From Setomelanomma holmii (Eukaryota; Ascomycota; Dothideomycetes; Pleosporales; Phaeosphaeriaceae): a stretch of 64,000 bases of DNA. Shown here in pieces: positions 12,140 through 24,000 of the stretch. The stretch lies in assembly GCA_010015745.1 (NCBI GenBank), contig ML978155.1, forward strand, positions 558,001 through 622,000. The letters are read 5' to 3'. The number at the start of each line of letters is the position of its first letter. The stretch's first letter is position 1. The translations under genes and the position numbers were made by a program. A model generated the notes under the pieces. That model saw only the letters and a program-made list of their open reading frames with translations, did no database searches and was not told the origin of the DNA.

Positions 12140-12836
12140 ATTGTGATATCGAAACGCAGGCAGCCACAACAGAAAAACGTAGGACGAAATATTCTGGCAG
12201 AGACGAGGTAAGGATGAGAAGGGACGTTTCACACGTCAGCTAACATGCAGTCAAAATAGCAGTGCGCCCAAAACAAACAAAGGCAACCGAGTTGAGGGAC
12301 TGACGCTGGCTTCGAAGTCGCATATATAGAACCATCGCTCCAGAATGGTCCTCAACGGCCGCCCACAACGTCGGGTCGAGATTGAAACTCAGACCGATGA
12401 ACCGATCGGAACTCTGACGTGCATCAAGAGCCGCACCAGTCTTTTGCATTGAGGGGCTGTTCCATATGTTTGGTGCTGCGGGGACGGCGCCGAACAAGTC
12501 TCACTACCACAAAAGCAAGGAGCCGACATGCTGGACAAAATTTCGTAGTGTTGTATTCTCTTCTTCTTGACGACGTGACCATAAAAGAAGCCAATACAAG
12601 GCCGAACAATGCAGACCATTTAAAACTCCAAACGCGCGTGACAGTGCTATGTCCGGACAGCAGAAAACAGAACGATTGCGTGTGCGACGATGAACATCGG
12701 TGGGTTGTCATCGAGATGCAAACTCAACATCATTAGGCACTATTCGCTGTTAAACCCGTTATTATGTCACTGACTTCAAAGAAAAATGAGCACATGCAAC
12801 TCAATTAGCTGAAGGGGAAAATGAGGGAGAGACTTA
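12140..12836. other. Intergenic region, no gene seen
   Basis: Both neighbours are on the minus strand. This stretch holds the promoter of the 11169-12139 gene and the 3' side of the next one. No supported gene, RNA or repeat. Confidence 0.45.
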
Positions 12837-13361
12837 CTACAGACTCAAGGTCAGATCGCCGCGAATACTCGCTTTCAATTCAATCTCGATTTCCAGATTT
12901 GCCTCCAAAGTCAACTTCAATCCGTCTTGGTCCTTCAGCTCGCTGCTCTTCTCTTGCTGTGGCATCATGTATGGCTCGTTGGGATTCGTGCCTCGCATGG
13001 GGATCTCGCCTCGCTGCGCACGAGCGTAGGTGACGGGACCGTCCATCGAAGTGCTATCTGGACCGATGCGCTCGAACATGCCCATCTTCTGAAGATCACC
13101 ATTTGCGTCGGCTTCTTCGAGTACCTCTAACGACGTCGTGTGCATGTATTTGCCATCTTTGAGGTCTCTCTCCAGACGGTTGCGACGGGCGCGGCGTGAT
13201 GATGACCGTGAGCGGGCGGATTGTAAACCTGCTTCGCGCTTATCTTGCTTCTTCTTGTTGACGGCCTTCTGTTGTGCCATAGTCGACCGCTCCTGCACCT
13301 CGGAGTCCGATGCGGAATTGTTGTCTTTGTCGGCCATGTCGGGCGGTAGCTTTGCTATCAT
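12837..13361 (-). CDS. Small hypothetical protein with C-terminal EIELKAxIxGDLTL motif (paralogue A)
   Basis: One frame of 174 aa from the ATG at 13361; a second Met nine codons in (MADKDNN) is an equally good start. The protein is charged and disordered: Asp/Ser-rich start, then a basic Arg/Ser segment (SARSRSSSRRARRNRLERD). It ends in LEANLEIEIELKASIRGDLTLSL with its last 23 residues closely matching the end of the next gene upstream (14102-14797). A GT donor lies at the last codon (CT/GTAGTAAG), so one or two further residues may come from a tiny last exon. Such an end (alternating hydrophobic and acidic residues, then GDLTL) suggests a short amphipathic membrane- or partner-binding strand; this is inference. 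No enzyme domain is present. Confidence 0.7.
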   Translation of the reverse strand: MIAKLPPDMADKDNNSASDSEVQERSTMAQQKAVNKKKQDKREAGLQSARSRSSSRRARRNRLERDLKDGKYMHTTSLEVLEEADANGDLQKMGMFERIGPDSTSMDGPVTYARAQRGEIPMRGTNPNEPYMMPQQEKSSELKDQDGLKLTLEANLEIEIELKASIRGDLTLSL

Positions 13362-14101
13362 TCAATGATTGCTGAGGTTCGTGTGAAAAAGTGTCGACGT
13401 TCAGCAATGAAGACGGGAGAGACCAGCAAAGAAAGCGGAGCTCTAGTCAACGGCCAGGGCGGAGGTACATGCGGCACCAGCAAGCCAGACCGAAAACAAG
13501 ATTGATGTAATCGAACTGGGATGTTATGCACGGATCATGCTGCCGTGCTGAGCGCCACATCCAGCCCCGTTCGAGTATGCATCCCAGCAATTTGACGTCA
13601 TAGCGGGTATGATGGAAGAGTCCGAGCATGTGTCAACCACATTCGCCGCGCCTGACATGAAGACAAAGCGAGATGCAAGGGTGTCGTTGCAAGCCAAGGA
13701 ACGGCTGACGACAGTTTAGGCGGAAAGTTGGCAGACGCGTGTTACGGATTGAGCTTTGCCATACGCGGGGCACGAGCGAGGCCATAGCTTCCTGCAGATA
13801 CGAGGCCTCGGTCGCAACTTGTCCAGAAGGCTGGCAACCACAGTTATAGGGAAATTTTGAGCAGAGGTGTGCACGTTCCCTTTGAGAGCTGAAAATGGTG
13901 TAGATTCTCTATGCACTCGATTTGCGCGCAGCAGATACAATTACACTACACAGAGGTTCCCCAAAACGCCGGTCCATATGACCATAGATCTTTGGAAAGA
14001 GATCCTGCACATAACTAATATAAGAAAGGTCGTTCGTCGTCGATGTTTAGTTACTGTCAATCGTCAGCCTTCTGTGAGTAGTGCGAGCGAAAAGGAACAA
14101 C
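13362..14101. other. Intergenic region between the two paralogues
   Basis: 740 bases with no recognisable gene. It holds the promoter of paralogue A and the 3' end of paralogue B. Confidence 0.45.
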
Positions 14102-14797
14102 TTACAGTAATCCAAGGGTAAGATCACCGTGGATCTTCGCCTTCAGTTGAATCTCGATGTCGAGATTGAGTTCGAGACGGAGACGAAGCTGCTCGCCGCC
14201 GCCCTCGTCCTTGTCTTCGCCGCCGCCTCCGGTCAGGCCTCCCAGGGCTTTGCCAGCAGTGTTGCCGACTTGGTTCACTGCGTCGCCAGCAGTGTTTTGG
14301 ACCATGTCACCGGCGCCGCCAACGAGCTCGCCTCCAGGAACGTTCTCGGTGATATCGTCAAGTGGACCTCCCTTTCCGCCCTTCTTCTGGCGTTGGCGGT
14401 TGCGGCGGCCTCCAGAGGCGGAAACATCAGATCGGGTCGCAGACTCGGCGTCAGAGTCGTTACCTCGTCGGCCACGGCCGCGGGATTGGCGGCGCCTTGA
14501 CTGGGACTTTGACTTTTGTTGTTGCGGTTCTGCGTCCGAGTCATCGGCATCGTTGGAACTTTGCTTTCGCCCTGCGTCCTTTTGCTCAGCCTCTCCTTCA
14601 CCATCGCTTTCGGGGGCAGGAGTGGCTTCAGGAGTGGGCTGCTGTTGAGGCTTCTTTCCACCCAGCTTCTTCGGCGTCTTTTTCTCGGTTTTCTTACTCG
14701 ATGATTCGGCGTTGCCCTTTGCTCCCAGGGAAGCATTGGCATCAGCCTGTCCCTCTCCAGAGACGGATTGCTTGGTCTCTTCTACGGTGTCCGCCAT
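14102..14797 (-). CDS. Small hypothetical protein with C-terminal EIQLKAKIHGDLTL motif (paralogue B)
   Basis: 231 aa from the ATG at 14797. The N-terminal ~130 residues are disordered: acidic/Lys/Gln-rich, then an Arg-rich stretch (RRRQSRGRGRRG) and GGRRNRQRQKKGGKGG. A middle segment (VQNTAGDAVNQVGNTAGKAL) has a small-residue pattern. The end, LRLRLELNLDIEIQLKAKIHGDLTLGLL, parallels that of paralogue A about 0.75 kb away on the same strand. A GTAAGT donor overlaps the stop (CT/GTAAGT), and an acceptor after a GCTGAC branch could add one residue and a new stop. The same intron position in both genes supports common descent. Basic tracts suggest nucleic-acid contact; no catalytic domain is present. 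Confidence 0.75.
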   Translation of the reverse strand: MADTVEETKQSVSGEGQADANASLGAKGNAESSSKKTEKKTPKKLGGKKPQQQPTPEATPAPESDGEGEAEQKDAGRKQSSNDADDSDAEPQQQKSKSQSRRRQSRGRGRRGNDSDAESATRSDVSASGGRRNRQRQKKGGKGGPLDDITENVPGGELVGGAGDMVQNTAGDAVNQVGNTAGKALGGLTGGGGEDKDEGGGEQLRLRLELNLDIEIQLKAKIHGDLTLGLL

Positions 14798-15700
14798 TGT
14801 GTGGGTTGATGGTCAACTGTTTAGAATGTGAAGTTGGTGACGCGAAATGCGATGCGCTGATAATCCTCGTGAAAATGTAGAAAGAACTCAAAAATGCCGG
14901 CGTAAATTGTTAAGAGGAAAGCGCAAAAGAACAGGAACCGGTTTGAAGCTGGAGAGGTACTTGCGACCCCTGCCAACACGAGCCACCCGTCACGCAGTCT
15001 GACGTAACATGTGGCACCGATGCTGGGTACCCCACCAAGCCATGAAGTCAAACCGTCGCTAAAACCTGTCGACAACCCTGCACATTCAATTCGGGACGGG
15101 AGCTGTCATCAACTTGGGTTTAGAGCCTCAGAGCGTGCATCGGCCTGTCCACTTTGCCGTGCCGCGTCCCAGCCTTCGCGACCGCGACGAACCCGACGTG
15201 CCCCATTGGCGCGCTGTGCCTATGTCAAGCTCGACGACGACGGATCAGGCACAAGCTAAGGTTGACATCAACGTTTCGGGACTGCAACCAGTGCTGCAGC
15301 AAGATTTGGCGGCGTGAATCTTGCGTCTGGCTGGAAAGACAACCCGGCAGGGGCTGTCGCAATCGTCGATTTGGTCTCGAGGGGCTCATGTCAGCCCACA
15401 TTCCAGTGCAGTCATTCTACCGTGTCTATCAGAAGAAGACAATTGCGTTCGAAAGTGTCGCTATGAAGCACCAAGAGCGAAGGCGATGATTTGACGGCCA
15501 AAAGACGTTGTGCTAACGAGCGTTGGGCTGAAGATGCAGCTTCGAGGAGCAGTCACGCGTGGACAACGTTGTTCCGCTCCGCGATCGCTCCGAATGTGCC
15601 TAACGCTTTTGGATGGAAACGTGACGACAAGACATCTAGACTTCACGAACAAATACCGAGCAGAGCCAATAGAGCAGCATTGTCACTAACGTACAACGAC
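14798..15700. other. Divergent intergenic region, no gene seen
   Basis: Contains the promoters of paralogue B (-) and of the DUF2470 gene (+). Frames up to 111 codons lack any domain signal. Confidence 0.45.
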
Positions 15701-16436
15701 ATGGCGGCAACAAAACCTTCAGACGATGCTATCAGGCAGCGCATCATCAAGCACATGAACGCTGATCATCAAGACTCTGTACGCCTTGCATGGTACAAAG
15801 TCGACAAGAGCTGCGTCTGATGAAGTGCAGGTTCGGCGATATCTCGAAGCCTATAGCAACAAATCCATTTTCCAGACCCGCAATGCGCGCATGATCGACA
15901 TCAGCCTCGACCAGATGGAATTTGACTGCAATGGCCAACAGCACACCGTTACATTCGATCCGCCAATGAAGTCACTCAGCGAGGCACGCGAACGCGTCGT
16001 ACAGCTCGACAAAGAAGCGCTAAAGAAGTTGGGTCGCAGCGACATCACCATTGACAGATACATCCCACCAGCAACCAAGCTTGGTCATCTATTCAACTTC
16101 TCGCAATGCTTGTTTAGCTACCTCTTCCTACCTTCTGCGTCGAATTGGCAGCCTGGATCGTTGCTGTACGACAACTTACTGTACCATGTCCCGAACTTTG
16201 CGGCGTTCGTCGCGCAAATTGGATGGTGGGTTGTTGTCGCATTCATGATACCCATCCATTTCATTGAAGCGGGCATCATTGGCAGGAGATTAAGGAAACA
16301 GCATGGCCTGACGCCGCTGGATGGGGTATGGTGGGCATGGACAGCCAGCTGTTTCGTCGAGGGTTTTACGGCGATGTGGAGGCTGGACAGCCTCGTTGAG
16401 GAGAAGAGGAAAGAAAAAGACGTAAAGAGGCATTGA
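15701..16436 (+). CDS. DUF2470-domain integral membrane protein
   Basis: Exons 15701-15778 and 15831-16436 give 227 aa. The 52-bp intron (donor GTACGC, acceptor GTGCAG) is inside the DUF2470 domain and splicing keeps phase 0. The start context is ACGACATGG. Residues ~12-95 match DUF2470, beginning IIKHMNADHQDS, the family's hallmark HMNxDH, followed by ISLDQMEFD. DUF2470 is a split-barrel-associated domain found near haem- and FMN-related proteins. The C-terminal half has about three hydrophobic segments: LFNFSQCLFSYLFLP, FVAQIGWWVVVAFMIPIHFI and VWWAWTASCFVEGF. The last residues are Lys/Glu-rich. Likely a membrane protein with a cytosolic DUF2470 head. The biochemical role is unknown. Confidence 0.85.
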
Positions 16437-17325
16437 TGATTGTTCAGTCGCCGTCTGCTCAGATCCATTCCAATCACTCCAGTGCCTATACATAGCTCAC
16501 GTTGACGACGAGGACGATGAACAAAAGTGAATTAGCTCCCCGGTCCAGAAACGCTCTGCACATTCACCTGCAATGCACGGGAAGTGGGAATATTCAGCGC
16601 TTCACCGTTGTCGTCTACTCCCAAACAACATCAAAACGAGTCAGATTTACTGCTTTAAAAGAACTTTAGTCCAGTCCAGTTCATTTACTTTCTGCAGTCC
16701 GTGGTGTACATCCAGCGTTGTTGTCAAATACTATGTGTAAATAACATCCTGTCCGGCTCCACATGTGGGATTTCGCGTGGGATTTCCGCGTGGGATGTCT
16801 GGGGGCAGAAAGGCAAATATTGGGGGCGAGAGGATACAACATGGCGAAGGGCGAATGGGAGGGCAGAAAGTCATGAGTGTCGGGGCCAATTTCGACCGGT
16901 GCGTATATTCTGGTCACCGGTTTTCGAGATACACTTCACCTGTGAGCCTGAGGACGCAGGCAGACAGAGTAAGCCGTAACGCGAATAGGGAAATGCGAAA
17001 TCATGCTAAGGTGAATATGGTATACCGAAGTCACATGATTGCGGCGATGCAAACTGAGCAGACCGTGATTTAAAGCCCGTTATGCGCTATGCCAATTCGG
17101 TGAGTGGGATTGAATATTAGCCACGTGATTGCGAACACAGTTCAAATGTTGGCTTTACAGACTTTGCCTTGGTACGCTTCCCAAAAGGTGATAGGCTGAG
17201 TCGAAGATTATCCAGCGTAGTAATATGGCTTCGAGCTAACGAGAGGCAGCAGAAGTCGGAGACACACTGTGTTTTGCTTAGCCGGTCATGAGATCGTCTC
17301 TAGGAAGCAGCAAGGCTTGACCTGT
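16437..17325. other. Convergent intergenic region
   Basis: Lies between the 3' ends of the DUF2470 gene and the SNF2-RING gene. No gene, RNA or clear repeat was recognised in 889 bases. Confidence 0.5.
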
Positions 17326-20300
17326 TCACATAAGGTCGTTGGTGGCCATTTGCTTCTCAATAGCCATGGTAGCAGCCTCCTGATCGTTCTGTTTGGCAGG
17401 GCAGAGCAACTTCTACGTTGGGTCAGTCATGCTTCATCTCGTCATGGCTGGCAAGTACCACGTACCATAATCTCCTCAACCCTACGAGAGGTATGCTCGT
17501 CCTTTACCAGACCGAAGCCACCCCGCAAGAGCTGTAATTTACGTAATTGCCGTGACTGTACAGCCTGGAATGCGTAAGTCTAAATCTGAACAAATGCTTG
17601 ATGTACTACCTCTTCCACCGTGTCTTTCATGATATACCGAATGACTTTCACAGCCTTCTCCTGGCCAAATCTTAAAACTCGCCCAATCGCCTGACTTTCC
17701 ACAGAAGGATTCCATTGTGGCTCCATGATGTGAATATGGTTCGCTACTTTGAGCTTGTTGAGACTGACCTAATTAGTAATGTGGCTACCAATTCCAAGCG
17801 CTGATTCGGCCCATACCCAACAGCACCAGTACCCAACGTGATCAATAATATCCTCACATTGCTCGAACTCTCGAAGTCGATCAGAGTTTTGCTTCTTTTA
17901 CTAGCTGGTATCTGACCATGAATTCTGTAATAAGGCAATTCGTTGTTGTCGAACATCTGAGCGACGATGTCCAGCGTTGTCTTCCAGAACGAGAAGATGA
18001 CGCTTCAAAGTATGTAAGCCGGTTCTGCGGGATCCAACACTTTGGATATGTTACCGCCAGCACTTACCATTTGCCATTGGCTTCTTGACTTTGCACATTT
18101 CTCAGAAGTGCCTGAAGCTTTGTAGGGTACATGCCATCCGAACTGCGGACAATCTCGGTTGAGGCAGCTGGGCGAGAAATGAATGTGCTTCTGTCCCCAC
18201 GTAACCCACAAATAGGACATTGACTGCGGCCTCCTTCTTGACTACCGTCGAGGTCACTTTCGTAAAGAGGCAAGCACTCACCACATATGAGATGCTGACA
18301 AATGGTAAGCCGACCGGAGCTCAGATCTCCGTCCTGATACATGTTCAGGATCTCGCTGCCGCATTGGACGCATGATGAGTTGGCAGATGCCTGCAAGTAG
18401 CTCAGGGCCTCCTCGGGATTTGGAGGAAGCCCAGAAGCATACATCCGTTTGATCAAGGCACCCTCTCCGTCGTTGCAGAAGAGGCGCATTCCCAGTATAG
18501 CTTGTATAACATGCTGATTCGCCTTCTTCAAGCTATGCCCGGAGATCGCCATGTTGATCGAATGTTTGCAGTACTCGCCGTAGTCGTCATATTTTAATCT
18601 TTCCTCTGGACAAAGCTCTAGAAAGTGGGTGTCAATCACTGGCTCAGGCAGGTTCAGCAAAGACTTCGTGCGTCGCAGACATAGGGCTTCGAGGAGTCTT
18701 CGTAGATTCGTGTATCGTGCCGACGCCGTTGAGACGATAGGCATGATGACATGTCTGCGGAAGATAGCAAGGTCATCGAGAATCGGTACCTTGAGGAATT
18801 TTACCAATGCCCCCAGATCTTCTAGAGAGTTCTGAATGGGAGTGCCTGTGAGACACCATCGAATGCTTGCTGACAAGGCGTGTATCGCTCGGAATTGCTT
18901 GGTCGCAGCATTGCGTACGAAGTGAGCTTGAAGGTCAGCCAGTGCAAAAGTTTGCATCCTTGCAAGATTACCTTCATCTAGAATGACGCGGAACCAGTGT
19001 ATGTGATGCAGTATGCTCCGCCCGCGACAGAAGTCTGCTGCAACGCTTGCGTACGTCGTGAGCACGAGATTGTATTGCTGTAGCTCAGCTACGCCGATGC
19101 CCTTGCCTCCACCGTGGAATCGATGCGTGCGAATTGTTCCGGGCTCGATATGCCTAGGATTGTGAGCGAGTCCAGGATGTAGAGTTAGGAAGTATACTTC
19201 TGAATCTCATCAGTCCAGCTTTCGAGTAACACTACAAGGTCAGCAGATCACTTTTCTCTCAAGATTGTTATAGCTTACGGGCCGATGGTACGATGACGAG
19301 CGTGGCCTTCGAGGCTTTCACATCCTGCCAATGCTGTATTGGTTCTCTCATGTCTCTGCATGCAAAGTCTGCAGCTCTTGCCATGGAGCCCACAATAGCA
19401 GCAAGCATGATGAGTGTTTTCCCAAGCCCCATATCATCTGCTAGTATACCGCCTGACGCATCTTGCATCTCGCTACTTTTGGCACCCGTTATGACGTGTT
19501 TGAAACTGAAAAGCTGTTAGCGCGATATATCACAACTTAAAATGCGACTTGCCAAAAGAAGCCGTTCGCGGCTGAGTGTGGCTTCCACAGTGCCAGCGAA
19601 GGGGGAAGGTCATTTATTTCACGTCTAATGATGAAGTCGACGGCCTCGCTCTGATGTCTACTTCTGTCAATGGGTACTCCTCGAATTTCCTATTTACTTA
19701 CTTGATCAGAGGGGTCCGCACGCGATCGCTTGTGTGCACTTGCCTGAGCAACGTCGACTGGGGAATGTGATCTAGTAGGGACTGTATCTCGAAGCTGGAG
19801 CCGGGGGTGAATATGCGTTCCGGTGTTTCGAACGCTTGCCCTGTGTGTAGATCTGCCACACCATGCTGGACAACATCAGGTAATGGTAGGTATTGGGGAT
19901 TGCTGTATACCAAACATCTTCTGTCATGCACTGGTAATTGCAGGTACAATCTTGAGGCTGCAAGATAGTCACCCACTGCATGGCCCGCCTCACAATCTCC
20001 ATACACATGAGATGTGACGGCAAGTACTGCAGCTTTTCCGGTTTTTCTCCATTGTGTTCTCGATGACTCCACGTCGGATGCGCTTACTATAAATTCAACT
20101 TGAACCGATGGAAAAGCTACTAGGCGCTTGAGGTGACACGAAAATCTTCGGCTGAAGCACCCAAACATTTGGCCGTCGCCGACACTCAGCCAGCAGAATT
20201 CGCCAGTGAATTCATGTCGTAGATAAGCTTGATTTGATGCTTTGATATTTGATGTGGTGCCAGCAAGTGGGTCCTCTCTGACTTGTACTGGTATGTCAAG

Positions 20301-20650
20301 AAGCTGTTCGCATTTATGATCAGTGAACGACAGAGTCAATTGATTCATCCACGGATTCACTCACTGCGCCATAGCAAATTAGGTCATCTGTTGGACTAGT
20401 TTGAGATTGCGCGTCGCTGCTAATGCTCGAAATGTTCGATCTTTTGGCGCTGTTAGGTGTTGTTGCCGATTCTGATTCTGATGTTTTGAGTTAGTGGATA
20501 CGAATACAAAAGCTTGCGGGTGGTGAGAGAGCTCAAGTTCATCCCCATTTACATTCCGCACATACCAGTACCCGCTATAAACCCCAAGGATACCAGGGGC
20601 CGCTTTCGTTCTGCGCCGTTCCTCTCAGACGACAGTACTCGCTTCATCAT
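17326..20650 (-). CDS. SNF2-family ATPase with embedded RING finger (HLTF/Rad16/Rad5-like)
   Basis: I build 12 exons: 20650-20566, 20477-20365, 20303-19702, 19663-19553, 19505-19279, 19231-19198, 19153-18972, 18926-18068, 18002-17817, 17763-17610, 17564-17466 and 17412-17326. They give 912 aa in one frame. Motif I is GGILADDMGLGKT. Motif II is VILDEAH, made only after removing a 45-bp intron. Motif III is LTGTPIQNSLEDL. A C3HC4 RING (CVQC, CQHLICGEC, CPIC) sits between the helicase lobes. Motif VI is SVESQAIGRVLRFGQ. This order defines the Rad5/Rad16/HLTF group, DNA translocases that often also act as ubiquitin ligases in DNA repair or chromatin work; activity here is inferred. One intron (19506-19552) appears to be GC-AG. 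The N-terminal ~250 residues are poorly conserved and lack a recognisable HIRAN domain. It is divergent from the NACHT gene. Confidence 0.88.
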
Positions 20651-21041
20651 CTAGCGCAATTCCACCACGGATGCCAACATGAGAAAGTGCTTTCAACGAC
20701 GCCCCCAGTTCGAGCATGTGTACCGGTGTTGCGCGGCTCGGAACAGGCACAAAAACAACACAGGCAGGTAGTTTCTGTGCGAGGCCTGCCCACAAAGTCA
20801 AGGCTACCGAACATCGCTCGAAGGTTCGAAAGGCTGATTCAGCCTTATGCCTAAGGCATCTGCAAGGCGCCGCGCATGCGACGAGGCGATGTTCAGCAGA
20901 TGTACGGGCTGATGCTGCGCCACAGCGAGGCAGGAAGGAGGTGCGCACTGCTTCGCTTCCTGACCGCGGCTGCCTCATGTTGCAGTCGCCTGCCACACCC
21001 CAATACACAGCTTGCCCAAGACCATACGGAATGTCGCAACT
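20651..21041. promoter_or_regulatory. Shared divergent promoter region (391 bp)
   Basis: Only 391 bases separate the start codons of the SNF2-RING gene (-) and the NACHT/C2H2 gene (+). It must hold both promoters and 5' leaders. I do not see a clear TATA box or a named operator. Co-regulation is possible but not shown. Confidence 0.55.
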
Positions 21042-24000
21042 ATGGCAGCTCAACCACACGTACAAGCTGAAACGTTCAAACTAGTGCTGGAGAAATTCAA
21101 GGCCTCATTGTCGGCTTCAGAAAGAAGACGATTCGGCGCGACAACCCTGCAGGACCTAGAAATCGAGCTGCAAACAATACAGCTGAAGCAAACGTCCGAG
21201 CGAAAAGCTAGAGCAATGAGTAGGCTTGGACGTTTCCTAGAAGGCATGAAGGAATATGACAAGCTCGTAGCGGTTTTCCTGAACACAAGCCAACTGCTAG
21301 CTTTCATCTGGGTATGCTTTGACAGCAATGGCAAGGAAGGGATCACGAGGCTGACAATCAATGCAGGGACCGATGAAGTTTCTTCTGCAGGTACCATGCG
21401 CTTTCACATGCACTTGATTTTGCCTGTATGGCGCAAATATGTACTCTCGTCCATGTTTGATTCAGCTTTGCCGTTGTCAAAACCTCTGCTTGTTGTGGTG
21501 CTGACTTGACAAAGGTCGCCTCAACCTTCTACGATGCTTTTGACACTCTTCTTGAGGCATATCAACGAATTGGGGATCACATACATCTGCTCTCTCAATG
21601 TGAGACCGTATTTCGACAGCGACCCGAGATGTGTCACGCTTTAAGGCTCGTGTATGAGGACATACTTGAATTTCATTGGAAGGCCATGAAGTTCTTTCAG
21701 AAGAGAGGTGACTATCCATGTCTCAGAGGAGCACGACGACTTCGCTTATTGCTATCAGTATGGCAGCAGCTATTTCGAGCATTATGGAAGACATTTGAGG
21801 TCGAATTCGGTGCAATACTGCGTAACATTCGAGATCACATGAGTCTGGTCACGTCACAGGCAACAATTGCGCAGTTCACTGAAGTTCTTAGGACAGTCGA
21901 GCTAACGAAGATCGTGCTGCAAGGCCAGATAGAGAATGAGAAGCACAGGCGTCGTGAGATTGTCCGTCAGTGGCTTTCTGCTGCAGATTGCGAAGCGGAC
22001 CAGGAAACTCTAGCGAGTATACGCCACGAATACCCAGGGACAGGCGAGTGGCTCTTCAAGAACGACCGCTTCAGTTCTTGGTTCGATTCCATGCACTGTG
22101 CGACCCATCAGCTTTGGATCAATGGCATACCTGGTGCAGGTAAGGCAATGCGCATCTGTAGCATCTCCACGCAAGACTGATTGCCTTTCTAGGCAAGACT
22201 GTCTTAGCCTCTCTGGTGGTTGAGAAGGCGCAAAAGGAACAAGCCGTCACCATTATCTTCTTCTACTGCAGATATCTTGATAAAGACAGGAGCACATTCC
22301 TCGGTCTTGCACGTGGTCTCTTGTCCCAATTACTGCTCCAAGACGACTCTTTACTCCCATATCTTTACGAGAAAGCGTGCACGACTGGTCAACGTTTGTC
22401 CGTCGAACAGGTCGCACGGGAAGTACTTGAAACGTCTATCAAGACCAACGAGAAGCTCTACGTCGTGGTCGATGGTCTGGACGAATGCGAAAGAGAAGAC
22501 AGGAAACAGATTGTATCATTCTTCGATAATGTCTGGACGGCCTTACCTGACGACGAAAAAGACTCTCTCCGCTGCCTCTTCTTGAGCCAGGATGACAGCA
22601 CCGCCCGGAAGGACTTTGCGAATATGTCATCATTGAAAATCACAGAAGCTCATATCAGGAAGGATATTCGGACCTACGCTGTGGCTCGAGTTGCCGAGAT
22701 AAAGGCGAAATTTGACTTGTCAACGGATGACCAACACCTTTTTCAAGACCTCATTGTAGATAAGGCTGAGGGTCAGCTTTCCCGAAGCTAGTAGCAATCC
22801 CACAGAGAGAGCTGACAGTCTGCTAGGCATGTTTTTGTTCGCCCGTCTTTGGACGTCTTACCTCTACGATCAAACCTCCGTCGCGAACCTCTTCGCTGAG
22901 ATAGCTCCGGGTAAATGCCCTCAGGGGCCGTCAAGACTTGATCAGATGTCGCAATCCCCGCCTTCTACTTTTGAACTCGCTCTGACATCATCAGATATTC
23001 TCGAATTGTTCAACGTCTTTCCCTGACAATGTCTTCGTTACACTCGGATCCCATGAAACTACTGACATGGATGGTTTGCGTCAAGCGTCCACTTAGATGG
23101 CATGAGATACAATGCGCAGTCTCGGTGGATATAGATAGCCAGTGTGTTGACTGGGAGGGAAAGCGCTTCCGTGTGAACTCCAAGGAACTCTGCGGCTCAC
23201 TCGTAGAAATACAAACAAATGGCGAAGTCAATCTCGTACACCATACGGCCAAGCGGTAAGCGTCAATGTCTAAACAGATCACGGACGAACAAGGGCAACT
23301 GCCCATTCTTCGATGCATTTCATCTGACAAGCTTCAGCTACCTCGTCGATCAAGACTTCATCGATGTCGGCTCAGGCGAACTAACACTAGCCATGCTGTG
23401 TGTTGGGTATCTCAGCTTCCCAGGGTTCGACCCAGCAATTCATAGCTCAGAGGTTTGCGACTTTGCACCATCCGGTTACTATGGATTTTTGGATTATGCT
23501 TACGCGTACTGGTCTCGCCATATGGATGCCCATCTTCGACTCCAGAAGGCAAGTAACGGACTAGACGAGCTGTTTGAAGCAGCAGAAGTCTTCGTGGATA
23601 TGCACGGGATCGCGCCCCAAACGAAAATTGTCGTGCCCAAGTCGTTTTCCGAGCGTTGGAAGGCAACAAATCAAACTCGCGATCCGGAGAAGCTCATGGC
23701 AGCCGCTTATATATCACAACGTCAGCTGAATGCATCAGCAAAACAAGAAGCGGAAGATCATGTGCTTGGCTTGCATGTTACCGTTCAGCAAGTAAGGAAG
23801 TGTCTGGAAGAAATGTGTTTGAGCAATAAGTCCGAGAGGTTTCGATCAGCCTATGGGACCGAGATTTTCAAATGTCCTCGGGTGAATTGCACACGATTTT
23901 ACAACGGGTTCAGGACGGAGCAGGAGAGGGAAGAGCACGTTCCAAAGCACGAACGGTCGTTCTTCTGCACTTTTGCTGGCTGCGCAATGGCCAAACTCGG

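Noticed and set aside
14157..14880. Plus-strand frames of 163 and 172 codons
   Set aside because: Antisense to the Arg/Gly-rich paralogue B; low-complexity composition explains them.
18927..18990. Apparent DEGN mutation in the SNF2-RING Walker B motif
   Set aside because: It is created by reading a 45-bp intron as exon; splicing restores DEAH.
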